From Sipunculus nudus (lineage: Eukaryota; Annelida; Sipuncula; Golfingiida; Sipunculidae): 64,000 nucleotides of DNA. The notes beneath the pieces are model-generated. The model did no database searches. It worked only from the letters and a program-made list of their open reading frames with translations, and was not told the origin of the DNA. The number at the start of each line of letters is the position of its first letter. Positions within the stretch are counted from its first letter, which is position 1. This document shows positions 20,407 to 34,600 of the stretch, one piece after another. Location: NCBI GenBank assembly GCA_026874595.1, contig CM049309.1, positions 95,316,723-95,380,722 on the forward strand. Direction: 5' to 3'. Made by a program: the position numbers and the translations under genes.

Positions 20407-22855
20407 GTAATTTGTATTCATAAATAATATGAGGACATAAGAAACTTGGTCCTGTTTCTAAAGTTTAGCTTTATAGGTAGGAAGTAACTTTACTATATCC
20501 ATGATTTACATTTATTCCAAATGGTTGCCTATACAACCTTATGTAACACGTTAATATCTTCTTTCTTTAGCATATGGGCCATGTTTCTATTGTCAATAAT
20601 TTATTCAGCTCCATACAAAATGTATGGTATTGACACTTATATGTAAATGGTCGGGGATTTTGTGAATCATTGTGAGGGAAACAAGCCCATTTTCTCCTGT
20701 CAGGCTGTTGTTATGTTTTACATGTACATGAAGCATAAGGAATCGACGGGACATTGCCGTGTCTGTCATCAAGTTCGTCAAACCTGACGTGTAGGTATTT
20801 GCTTGCAGGGTGTTTCCTTAACTGACATGTTTTAAACATGATGACCAACATGTCCTCATGTTCATGCAGTCATTTGGTTATAGGGGAACAAAGAAGCAAC
20901 AACAGAGCAAAAATGGTTTTATATTTCATAGGTCGTATAGAGAGCAGCCTAATAAAATGTGCTCAGCATGATACTTTGTTTTACAGTGCACGGGAAGCCA
21001 AGCAAGGAGAAACTAGGCTTTTATATTTTTTACACCCTATGGCATCTAAGGTAATCTCGAAGTGACTGCACCGTTATATCCGACGTACTTACATGCAAAT
21101 TAGCTGGGTCGTTCAGGGACAAACTCCATATTTATTATTTATTAATGACCATAAGACGATCATGTCGATGCTCTCTATCAATATTTTTATTTCTGGTATG
21201 TCATGCTGAATTAAATTACGAGCTCGCCTGGCACTCTCCGCGTTAAAAATTCGCTTTCATGGAATATACCTGTCTCAGACAACCGAAAGCCTCTTAGCGA
21301 AGCGCTTGTCGTGACATCAGGAATGGAAAGTTATTGACATACATACATGATTACAGAGCACGTGAAGGTCACATGATCAGCCAAGCGATGTTGTTTGGTC
21401 ATAAAGTTGGCGCCTGGCTGCACGGTTGACACAGCTCGCGTTGTTCGATGGGACTATAAAATTAAACGGACATGTTGGGGAGCGGCATTTCGCTGAATTA
21501 TATGGACTGACAACAGGAGTTCCTCAAAAAATACAAATTTATACGTACAAATTGGCTCCTTTGTTGAAGATTGCATTTTTTCTGTTTTTAACGATTTTTT
21601 GCTTTTTTAACACAGTCAAATGACAGCAATTATGCCAGTTTCTCAGCTGTGGTTTCAACTGGTGTCTTGAAACCAGGTATGTTTTATGAACATGACTAGT
21701 TCCTTCAGTTGCAGAAGACTGGTGGTGCCACCTGAATTTTTTTTTCCGATCAAATCACAGCAATGTCAGTATTTAGATATGATGGTCTCTAGTGATGCAT
21801 TAATTGATCATAATTAGTTTCTTTAGTTCCTGAAGACTGGTGGCACCAAACATTTTTAGCTAACCTGTGAGCTTATGTGATGGTGTGGCATCGTTTTCCG
21901 TTGTTCATCGTACAGTCAATAAAGATATAAAAAGGAAAGGTTATAGTATATGACATGCAATTTGATTTAGGGCAGATTAGATTCATATAGTCAATAATTT
22001 ATGTGTTGTGGTCACCCATACCAGTTTTTAAGCAGTGATGTTTGTGTTACTGGTTCTTGTTCAAATTTTTTAGTACATGCATTGTTCATATACATGGTTC
22101 ACATGTACTTGAAAAGTAATGGTCCAACATTGAAGCACTATACCTGGTGTATATCCTGTTGCACAGGTTTGCATTAGGGCTGTAGGCTGTAGGCTGATGG
22201 CGTACTTGTTTTATCCAGAAAATATGTCAGCAATTTTTCAGCAGAACTTTACATAAGAAGTATTTATAGCCTCTTTAATTATACTATGGTTAATTTTATA
22301 ATATGAAAATTTATATGTAAATAATTTTTAAGTCCAAATGATAAATCCATAATTTGAATGCTAAAAATATGTCCTATTAGATATACCATATATATTTTTG
22401 TTGGTGGAAGAATTTAAAATTATAAAACGCCATATTTATTTTAACAAATAAGTAATGTATTTCATACATTGTGTATCTGCAATTTTTTACATAGTTGTCC
22501 CTGGCAGACTGTTCCTATTCCTGAGCCAAGAATGACTAAAAAGATTTTAGTGTACTGGTGACTATATGTTTCTGAACCATACAAATAGAATTATTTACTA
22601 TATTTTTAGTATATTCATCATTTATTCGAAAAAAATAATAATTTTTGGAGGATTTACTTTTAAAAATGTCCGTTTTACACTTTTTATCATGAAAATTCTT
22701 ACATTTTCAATATTTATAAGCAAAGTGTTGCAAACTGAATTGATAGATCATATGTTAGCCTTTTGTCCCTGAAGCAGGAACAAACGCAAAGTGAAAAAGA
22801 GATATCATGGCGAATTGTCAAGAAAGATGACACCACCAAACTATCTATTCCTATA
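20407..22855. other. Long stretch, no supported gene
   Basis: AT-rich. A diverged direct repeat of about 50 bp, centred on CAGAAGACTGGTGG and TGAAGACTGGTGG, occurs at about 21696-21745 and 21812-21860. A tiny exon-like interval at 21646-21678 (CAG acceptor, CCAG before GTATGT) has no other support. Small open frames (20838-21065, 21426-21623, 22566-22772) are featureless. Confidence 0.45.
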
Positions 22856-23472
22856 CAGTCGAACCTCTATAATGTAACAACTGTTAAATAAACACTGCCC
22901 TAGGCCCTGGTCTAGTTTTCATGTATTCTGACTACTAGTGATGGGCCAGAGGGGCATTTAGCTGTGTCACCTCATCACAGAGTATTAACTGGGTGAATGA
23001 GCAGGGCTTCCTTCCACCCTTGGTAGCCAATCAAACAAATATTAATTAATTAGCACAGAGCATCTAGTCTGGGATGACCTCTGATAATCTAATTAAAATG
23101 CATGCATCCCAAGCTTAGTCTTGAGTCAAGTAGATTATAATCATTATTATGCAATGTTCACTTGTACACCTGTAATTTTGGTTCATTTGTTTTGATTGTT
23201 GTTATTAAATTTATGATTATTATTAATAAATAATTAAGAATTAATACTATCTTAATAACTTTAAAAGCACTATAAAGAAGGCTTACAAAGTTGATATAAT
23301 GAGATAGTTCATCCTTGAAAATCCAAGAAGTGCCCACATTAGCTCAGGAAAACTGTCCACTTTACAGAATATAGAGGTGCCCACATTAGCTAAACATAAT
23401 AAAGAGAAGAAAAAACGGGACTGTCCAAAAGTGCCCACTTTATAGAGGTGCCCACGAGGAGAGGTTCCACTG
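22856..23472. mobile_element. Non-autonomous TIR transposon, 617 bp, TA duplication
   Basis: The left end CAGTCGAACCTCTATAA and the right end GAGGTTCCACTG are inverted repeats (reading CAGTCGAACCTCT against CAGTGGAACCTCT). Both ends are flanked by TA (22854-22855 and 23473-23474), the target duplication of Tc1/mariner/pogo elements. CAGT-AACCTC ends are typical of the pogo/Tigger group. The interior has no transposase frame and includes short internal repeats of GTGCCCACATTAGCT near 23330-23390. It is best called a MITE-type derivative. Confidence 0.75.
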
Positions 23473-23999
23473 TATATTCAATACTGAGCAAGTGGGAAAG
23501 TTAAAAAAAAAATTGTCAAACGTTAGGGAGGTCTTACAGTAGTGTCACTTAACATATAAAACTGCCTTGTCTTGCTGAAGTGATACTAATAAGCCTTACA
23601 TAACCCCCTAGGGTTTGATGACGTTTGTTTTCTTTCGCTTAAATTGTTTTCTTCCGTTCATTATTTGCGCTAGGTCTCCAATACGGCAGATTTTTCCAAT
23701 CCATATCTTCAGGGAAAATAATAGCCAAAAGTGACAGATTTTCATCAGATATTTGTCGGTAGGGGGAGGCATCTTTGTGATAGCTCGACGATTTAAGAAA
23801 GGCGCCCATTCACCTACCTTTTGAAAAAGAATATATGTGATTTCTGGCTTCCTCTGTGTATACATTAATGATCTAAGGGTTATTTTGGTTGTGAAAAGTT
23901 CTAATAAGGTTGTATATTTATATAAAATCACATTAGCAAAGACAAAGTTGACCACCCAAATGATGATAATAATGGTAATGTTCTACTTGTTTGAAGTCA
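23473..23999. other. No supported gene
   Basis: A 115-codon minus-strand frame (23608-23955) is the longest non-repeat frame nearby. It has no recognisable motif and is not called; it abuts the left edge of the 24-kb array. Confidence 0.4.
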
Positions 24000-25414
24000 T
24001 GTATATAAGGTGTATTCAACCTGACGGTACGATGTATACAGTTCGATGTATACAGTACGATATATACAGTACGATGTATACAATACGATGTATAATGAGT
24101 AATCATCCTGACAGCCCATGTATACATTACGATATATACAGTACGATGTATACAGTTCGATGTATACAGTTCGATGTATACAGTACGATGTATACAGTAC
24201 GATGTATAAGGAGTATTCATCCTGACGGTACGATGTATACAGTTCGATGTATACAGTACGATGTATACAGTACGATGTATACAATACGATGTATAAGGAG
24301 TATTCATCCTGACGGTACGATCTATACAGTACGATGTATGCAGTACGATGTATACAGTACGATGTAAACAGTACGATGTATACAGTTCGATGTATACAGT
24401 ACGATGTAAACAGTACGATGTATACAGTTCGATGTATAGAGTACGATGTAAACAGTACGATGTATAAGGAGTATTCATCCTGACGGTCAATGTATACAGT
24501 TCGATGTATAGAGTACGATGTAAACAGTACGATGTATAAGGAGTAATCATCCTGAGAGCACGATGTATACAGTACGATGCATACAGTGCGATGTATACAG
24601 TATGATGTATACAGTATGATATATACAGTACGATGTATACAGTACGATGTATAAGGAGTAATCATCCTGACAGCACGGTATATAAAGTACGATGTATACA
24701 GTACGATGTACACAGTACGATGTATACAGCACGATGTATAAGGAGTAATCATCCTGACAGCACGAAGTATACAGTACGATGTGTACAGTACGATGTATAA
24801 GGAGTATTTATCCTGACAGCACGATGTATACAGAACGATGTTTACAGTACGATGTATACAGTACGATGTATACAGTACGATGTATAAGGAGTTATCATCC
24901 AGACAGCACGATATATACAGTACGATGTATACAGTACGATGTATAAGGAGTATTCATCCTGACAGCACGATGTACACAGAACGATGTATACAGTACGATG
25001 TATACAGTACAATGTGTACAGTACGATGTACAAGGAGTAATCATCCTGACAGTAGGATGTATACAGTACGATGTATACAGTACGATGTATATAGTACGAT
25101 GTATCAGGAGTAATCATCCTGACAGCACGATGTATACAGTACGATGTATACAGTACGATGTATACAGTACGATGTATACAGTACGATGTATAAGGAGTAT
25201 TTATCCTGACAGCACGATGTATACAGAACGATGTATACAGTACGATGTATAAGGAGTATTTATCCTGACAGCACGATGTATACAGAACGATGTATACAAT
25301 ACGATGTATAAGGAGTTATTATCCTGACAGCACGATGTATACAGAACGATGTATACAGTACGATGTATAAGGAGTAATTATCCTGACAGCACGATGTATA
25401 CAGAACGATGTATA

Positions 25415-28400
25415 CAATACGATGTATAAGGAGTCTTCTTCCTGACAGCACGATGTATACAGAACGATGTATATAGTACGATGTATAAGAAGCAATCATT
25501 CTGACATCACGATATATACAGTACGATGCATACAATACGATATATAAGGAGTAATCATCCTGACAGCACGATGTATACAGAACGATGTATAAAGTACGAT
25601 GTATTAGGAGTATTCATCGTGACAGCACGATGTATAGAGAACGATGTATACAGTACGATGTATAGAGTATGATGTTTTCTGTACGATGTATAAGGAGTAA
25701 TCATTCTGACATCACGATTCATATGGTACGATGCATACAGGACGAAGTATACAGAACGATGTATAAAGTACGATGTTTTCTGTACGATGTATAAGGAGTA
25801 ATCATTCTGACATCACGATTCATATGGTACGATGTATACAGTACGATGTATACAGTACAATGTTTACAGTACGATGTATAAGGAGTAATCATTCTGACAT
25901 CACGATGTATATAGTACGATGTATACAGTACGATGTATAAGGAGCAATCATTCGGAAATCACGATGTATAAAGTACGAGGTATACAGTACGATGTATACA
26001 GTACGATGTATAAGGAATGATCATTCTGACATCATGACGTATATAGTACGATGTATACAGTAAGATGTATACAGAACGATATATACAGTACGATGTATAA
26101 GGAGTATTCATCCTGACAGCACGATGTATACAGAACGATGTTTACAGTACGATGTATAAGGAGTATTCATCCTGACAGCACGATGAGAACAGGACGCTGT
26201 ATACAGTACCATGTATAAGGAGTATTCATCTTGACAGCACGATGTATACAGAACGATATATACAGTACGATGTATACAGTACGATGTATACAGTACGATC
26301 TATAAGAAGCAATCATTCTGACATCACGATGTATACAGTACGATGCATACAGTACGATGTATACAGTGCGATGTATAAGGAATGATCATTCTGACATCAC
26401 GATGTATATAGTACGATGTATACAGTACGATGTATACAATACGATATATATACAGTACGATGCTTACAGTGAGATATATCAGGAGTAATCATTCTTACAT
26501 CACGATGTATATAGTACGATGTATAGAGTACGATGTATAGAGTACGATGTATACAGTACGATGTATACAGTACGATGTATAAGGAGTATTTATCCTGACA
26601 GCACGATGTTTACAGAACGATGTATACAGTACGATGTATAAGGAGTAATTATCCTGACAGCACGATGTTTACAGAACGATGTATACAGTACGATGTATAA
26701 GGAGTATTTATCCTGACAGCACGATGTTTACAGAACGATGTATACAGTACGATGTATAAGGAGTAATTATCCTGACAGCACGATGTTTACAAAACGATGT
26801 ATACAGTACGATCTATTAAGAGGAGTAATTATCCTGACAGCACGATGTTTACAGAACGATGTATACAGTACGATGTATAAGGAGTAATTATCTGACAGCA
26901 CGATGTATACAGAACGATGTATATAGTACGATGTATAAGAAGCAATCATTCTGACATCACGATATATACAGTACGATGCATACAGTACGATGTATACAGT
27001 GCGATGTATAAGGAATGATCATTCTGACATCACGATGTATTTAGTACGATATATACAGTACGATGTATAAGGAGTAATCATTCTGACATCACGATGTTTA
27101 TAGTATGATATATACAGTGCGATGTATACAGTACGATATATAGGGAATTATCATTCTGACATGACGATGTATATAGTACGATGTATACAGTACGATGTAT
27201 ACAGTACGATGTATACAGTAAAATGTATACAGTACAATGTATAAGGAGTAATCATTCTGACATCACAAAATATATATTACGATGTATACAGTAAGTTGTA
27301 TACAGTACGATATATAAGGAGTAATCATTCTGAAATCACGATGTATATAGTACGATGTTTACAGTGGGATGTATACAGTACGATGTTTAAGGATAAATCA
27401 TTCTGACATCATGATGTATAAAGTACGATGTATACAGTACGATATATTCAGTACAATGAATACAGTACGATATAAGGAGTAATAATTCTGACAGCAAGAT
27501 GTATATAGTACGATGTATATGGAATAATCATTCTGACATCACAATGTATATAGTACAAAGTATACAGCACGATGAATACAGTAAGAGGTATAATGAGTAA
27601 TCATTCTGATATCACGATGAATAAAGTACGATGCATACAGGACGATGTATACACTACGATGTATACAGTACGATGTATACAGTACGATGTAGAAGGACTA
27701 ATCATTCTGACATCACAATGTATATAGGATGATGTATACAGTATGATGTATACAGTACGATGTTTACAGTACGATGTATACAGTACGATGAATAAGGAGT
27801 AATCATTCTGACATCACGATGTATATACTACGATGTATACAGTACGATGTATACAGTACGATATATAAGGAGTAATCATTCTGAAATCGCGATGTATATA
27901 GTACGATGTTTACAGTACGATGTATACAGTACGATGTATAAGGAGTATTCATCGTGACAGCACGGTGTATACAGAACGATGTATACAGTACGATGTATAC
28001 AGTACGATATTTACTGAACGATGCACAATGAGTAATCATCCTCACAATACAATGTATACAGTACGATGTATAAGGAGTATTCATCCTGACAGCATGATGT
28101 ATACAGAACGATGTATACAGTACGATGTATAAGGAGTATTCATCGTGACAGCACGGTGTATACAGAACGATGTATACAGTACGATGTATACAGTACGATG
28201 TATATGGTACGATGTTTACAGTACGATGTATACAGTAAGATGTATAAAGTACGATATATAAGGAGTAATCATCCTGAAAGCACGATGTATACAGAACGAT
28301 GTATATAGTACGATGTATAAGGAGTATTCATCGTGACAGCATCATGTATACAGAACGATGTATTCAGTACGATGTATACAGTACGATGTATACAGTACGA

Positions 28401-28446
28401 TGTATAAGGAGTAATCATTCTGACATCACGATTCATATGGTACGAT
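25415..28446. repeat. Higher-order block A (3,197-bp spacing), first copy
   Basis: This block recurs at +3,197 bp (28612-31643). Only about five substitutions were noticed over 3 kb, for example T to A near 26290, T to C near 26410, two changes near 27165-27180 and T to A near 27355. The left breakpoint is shared at a GGAGTCTTCTTCCTGACAGC unit. The 166 bp between the copies are themselves built from motifs found at 25.55-25.83 kb. Confidence 0.92.
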
Positions 28447-28611
28447 GCATACAGGACGAAGTATACAGAACGATGTATAAAGTACGATGTTTTCTGTACG
28501 ATGTATAAGGAGTAATCATTCTGACATCACGATTCATATGGTACGATGCATACAATACGATATATAAGGAGTAATCATCCTGACAGCACGATGTATACAG
28601 AACGATGTATA

Positions 28612-31600
28612 AAGTACGATGTATAAGGAGTCTTCTTCCTGACAGCACGATGTATACAGAACGATGTATATAGTACGATGTATAAGAAGCAATCATTCTG
28701 ACATCACGATATATACAGTACGATGCATACAATACGATATATAAGGAGTAATCATCCTGACAGCACGATGTATACAGAACGATGTATAAAGTACGATGTA
28801 TTAGGAGTATTCATCGTGACAGCACGATGTATAGAGAACGATGTATACAGTACGATGTATAGAGTATGATGTTTTCTGTACGATGTATAAGGAGTAATCA
28901 TTCTGACATCACGATTCATATGGTACGATGCATACAGGACGAAGTATACAGAACGATGTATAAAGTACGATGTTTTCTGTACGATGTATAAGGAGTAATC
29001 ATTCTGACATCACGATTCATATGGTACGATGTATACAGTACGATGTATACAGTACAATGTTTACAGTACGATGTATAAGGAGTAATCATTCTGACATCAC
29101 GATGTATATAGTACGATGTATACAGTACGATGTATAAGGAGCAATCATTCGGAAATCACGATGTATAAAGTACGAGGTATACAGTACGATGTATACAGTA
29201 CGATGTATAAGGAATGATCATTCTGACATCATGACGTATATAGTACGATGTATACAGTAAGATGTATACAGAACGATATATACAGTACGATGTATAAGGA
29301 GTATTCATCCTGACAGCACGATGTATACAGAACGATGTTTACAGTACGATGTATAAGGAGTATTCATCCTGACAGCACGATGAGAACAGGACGCTGTATA
29401 CAGTACCATGTATAAGGAGTATTCATCTTGACAGCACGATGTATACAGAACGATATATACAGTACGATGTATACAGTACGATGAATACAGTACGATCTAT
29501 AAGAAGCAATCATTCTGACATCACGATGTATACAGTACGATGCATACAGTACGATGTATACAGTGCGATGTATAAGGAATGATCATTCTGACATCACGAT
29601 GTATATAGTACGATGCATACAGTACGATGTATACAATACGATATATATACAGTACGATGCTTACAGTGAGATATATCAGGAGTAATCATTCTTACATCAC
29701 GATGTATATAGTACGATGTATAGAGTACGATGTATAGAGTACGATGTATACAGTACGATGTATACAGTACGATGTATAAGGAGTATTTATCCTGACAGCA
29801 CGATGTTTACAGAACGATGTATACAGTACGATGTATAAGGAGTAATTATCCTGACAGCACGATGTTTACAGAACGATGTATACAGTACGATGTATAAGGA
29901 GTATTTATCCTGACAGCACGATGTTTACAGAACGATGTATACAGTACGATGTATAAGGAGTAATTATCCTGACAGCACGATGTTTACAAAACGATGTATA
30001 CAGTACGATCTATTAAGAGGAGTAATTATCCTGACAGCACGATGTTTACAGAACGATGTATACAGTACGATGTATAAGGAGTAATTATCTGACAGCACGA
30101 TGTATACAGAACGATGTATATAGTACGATGTATAAGAAGCAATCATTCTGACATCACGATATATACAGTACGATGCATACAGTACGATGTATACAGTGCG
30201 ATGTATAAGGAATGATCATTCTGACATCACGATGTATTTAGTACGATATATACAGTACGATGTATAAGGAGTAATCATTCTGACATCACGATGTTTATAG
30301 TATGATATATACAGTGCGATGTATACAGTACGATATATAGGGAATTATCATTCTGACATCACGATGTATAAAGTACGATGTATACAGTACGATGTATACA
30401 GTACGATGTATACAGTAAAATGTATACAGTACAATGTATAAGGAGTAATCATTCTGACATCACAAAATATATATTACGATGTATACAGTAAGTTGTATAC
30501 AGTACGATATATAAGGAGTAATCATTCTGAAATCACGATGTATATAGTACGATGATTACAGTGGGATGTATACAGTACGATGTTTAAGGATAAATCATTC
30601 TGACATCATGATGTATAAAGTACGATGTATACAGTACGATATATTCAGTACAATGAATACAGTACGATATAAGGAGTAATAATTCTGACAGCAAGATGTA
30701 TATAGTACGATGTATATGGAATAATCATTCTGACATCACAATGTATATAGTACAAAGTATACAGCACGATGAATACAGTAAGAGGTATAATGAGTAATCA
30801 TTCTGATATCACGATGAATAAAGTACGATGCATACAGGACGATGTATACACTACGATGTATACAGTACGATGTATACAGTACGATGTAGAAGGACTAATC
30901 ATTCTGACATCACAATGTATATAGGATGATGTATACAGTATGATGTATACAGTACGATGTTTACAGTACGATGTATACAGTACGATGAATAAGGAGTAAT
31001 CATTCTGACATCACGATGTATATACTACGATGTATACAGTACGATGTATACAGTACGATATATAAGGAGTAATCATTCTGAAATCGCGATGTATATAGTA
31101 CGATGTTTACAGTACGATGTATACAGTACGATGTATAAGGAGTATTCATCGTGACAGCACGGTGTATACAGAACGATGTATACAGTACGATGTATACAGT
31201 ACGATATTTACTGAACGATGCACAATGAGTAATCATCCTCACAATACAATGTATACAGTACGATGTATAAGGAGTATTCATCCTGACAGCATGATGTATA
31301 CAGAACGATGTATACAGTACGATGTATAAGGAGTATTCATCGTGACAGCACGGTGTATACAGAACGATGTATACAGTACGATGTATACAGTACGATGTAT
31401 ATGGTACGATGTTTACAGTACGATGTATACAGTAAGATGTATAAAGTACGATATATAAGGAGTAATCATCCTGAAAGCACGATGTATACAGAACGATGTA
31501 TATAGTACGATGTATAAGGAGTATTCATCGTGACAGCATCATGTATACAGAACGATGTATTCAGTACGATGTATACAGTACGATGTATACAGTACGATGT

Positions 31601-31643
31601 ATAAGGAGTAATCATTCTGACATCACGATTCATATGGTACGAT
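28612..31643. repeat. Higher-order block A, second copy
   Basis: Second copy of the 25415-28446 block. Identity stops near 31643, where the partner reads GATGCATACAGG and this copy reads GATGTAGACGG. Confidence 0.92.
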
Positions 31644-34600
31644 GTAGACGGTACGATGTATACAGTACGATGTATAAGGAATGATCATTCTGACATTACG
31701 ATGTATATAGTACGATGTATACAGTACGATGTATACAGTACGATGCTTAGAGTACGAAGTATAAGGAGTAATCATTCTGACATCACGATGTATATAGTAC
31801 AATGCATACAATAAGATTTATACAGTACGATGTATAAGGAGTAATCATTCTGACATCATGATGTATAAAGTATGATGTATACAGTACGATGTATACAGCA
31901 GGATATATAGGGAATAACCATTCTGACATCACGATGTATACAGTACGATGCATACAGTACGATGTATACAGTACGATGTATAAGGAATAATCATTCTGAC
32001 ATCACGATGTATATAGTACGATTTATAGAGTACGATGTATACAGTACGATGTATACAGTACGATGTATAAGGAGTAATCATTCTGACATCTCGATGTATT
32101 TAGTACGATATATACATTACGATGTATACAGTACGATGTATAAGGAATGATCATTCTGACATTACGATGTATAGAGTATGATGTAAACAGTACGATGTAT
32201 ACAGTACGATACTTACAGTGCGATATATAAGGAGTAATCATTCTGAAATCACGATGTATATAGTACGATGTTTACAGTGGGATGTATACAGTACGATGTT
32301 TAAGGATAAATCATTCCGACATCATGATGTATAAAGTACGGTGTATACGGTACGATGTATTCAGTACTATGAATACAGTACGAAATAAGGAGTAATAATT
32401 CTGACAGCAAGATGTATACAGTACGATGTATATGGAATAATCATTCTGACATCACAATGTATATAGTACGAAGTATACAGAACAATGTATACAGTACGAT
32501 GTATAAGGAGTAATCATTCTGACATCTCGATGTATTTAGTACGATATATACATTACGATGTATACAGGACGATGTATAAGGAATGATCATTCTGACATTA
32601 CGATGTATATAGTACGATGTAAACAGTGCGATGTATACAGTACGATGCTTACTGTGCGATATATAAGGAAGAATCATTCTGAAATCACGATGTATATAGT
32701 AAAAGGTTTACAGTGGGATGTATACAGTACGATGTTTAAGGATAAATCATTCTGACATCATGATGTATAAAGTACGGTGTATACAGTACGATGTATTCAG
32801 TACTATGAATACAGTACGAAATAAGGAGTAATAATTCTGACAGCAAGATGTATACAGTACGATGTATATGGAATAATCATTCTGACATCACAATGTATAT
32901 AGTACGAAGTATACAGAACAATGTATACAGTACGATGTTTAAGGAGTAATCATTCTGATATCAAGATGTATAAAGTACGATGCATACAGGATGATGTATA
33001 CACTACGATGTATAGAGTACGATCTATACAGTACGATGTATAAGGAGTAATCATTCTGACATCACAATGTATATAGGATGATGTATACAGTATGATGTAT
33101 ACAGTACAATGTTTACAGTACGATGTATATGGAATAATCATTCTGACATCACAATGTATATAGTACGAAGGATACAGAACAATGTATACAGTACGATGTT
33201 TAAGGAGTAATCATTCTGATATCAAGATGTATAAAGTACGATGCATACAGGATGATGTATACACTACGATGTATAGAGTACGATCTATACAGTACGATGA
33301 ATAAGGAGTAATCATTCTGACATCACAATGTATATACTACGATGTATACGGTACGATGTATACAGTACGATATATAAGGAGTAATCATTCTGAAATCGCG
33401 ATGTATATAGTACGATGTTTACAGTGCGATGTATAAGGAGTATTCATCCTGACAGCATGATGTATACAGAACGATGTATACAGTACGATGTATAAGGAGT
33501 ATTCATCGTGACAGCACGGTGTATACAGTACGATGTATACAGTACGATGTATACAGTACGATGTTTACTGTACGATGTACAAGGAGTAATCATCCTTACA
33601 ATACGATGTATACAGTACGATGTATAGAGTACGATGTATAGAGTACGATGTATACAGTACGATGTTTACAGTACGATGTATACAGTAAGATGTATAAAGT
33701 ACGATATATAAGGAGTAATCATCCTGACAGCACGATGTATACAGAACGATGTATATAGTACGATGTATAAGGAGTATTCATTCTGACATCACGATGTATA
33801 GAGTACGATATATACAGTACGATGTAAACAGTAGCATGTATAAGGAGTAACCATTCTGACATCACGATGTTTACAGTACGATGGATACAGTACGATGTAT
33901 ACAGTACGATGCTTAGAGTACGAAGTATAAGGAGTAATCATTCTGACATCACGATGTATATAGTACAATGCATACAGTAAGATTTATACAGTACGATATA
34001 TAAGGAGTAATCATTCTGACATCACGATGTATAGAGTACGATATATACAGTACGATGTATACAGTAGCATGTATAAGGAGTAACCATTCTGACATCATGA
34101 TGTATACATTACGATGGATACAGTACGATGTATACAGTACTATGTATAAGGAATGATCATTCTGACATTACGATGTATATAGTACGATGTATACAGTACG
34201 ATGTATACAGTACGATGCTTACAGTGCGATATATAAGGAGTAATCATTCTTACATCACGATGTATATAGTACGATGTATAGAGTACGATGTATACAGTAC
34301 GATGTATACAGTACGATGTATAAGGAGTATTTATCATGACAGCACGATGTATACAGAACGATGTATACAGTACGATGTATAAGGAGTATTTATCCTGACA
34401 TCACGATGTATACAGGACGATGTATAAGGATAAATCATTCTGACATCATGATGTATATAGTACGATGTATATAGTACGATTTATACAGTACGATAAATAC
34501 AGTACGATATAAGGAGTAATCATTCTGACAGCAAGATGTATACAGTACGATGTACAAGGAGTAATCATTCTGACAGCAAGATGTATACAGCACGATGTAT

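Noticed and set aside
21646-21678. About 30-bp micro-exon before GTATGT
   Set aside because: The acceptor tract is poor and the interval is too short to judge; no phase partner.
23608-23955. 115-codon minus-strand gene
   Set aside because: No motif or splice context, and one frame of this size is expected by chance in 64 kb.
23997-24752. 251-codon minus-strand frame rich in Y, I, V, H
   Set aside because: A by-product of the 14-bp unit, which is stop-free in all six frames.
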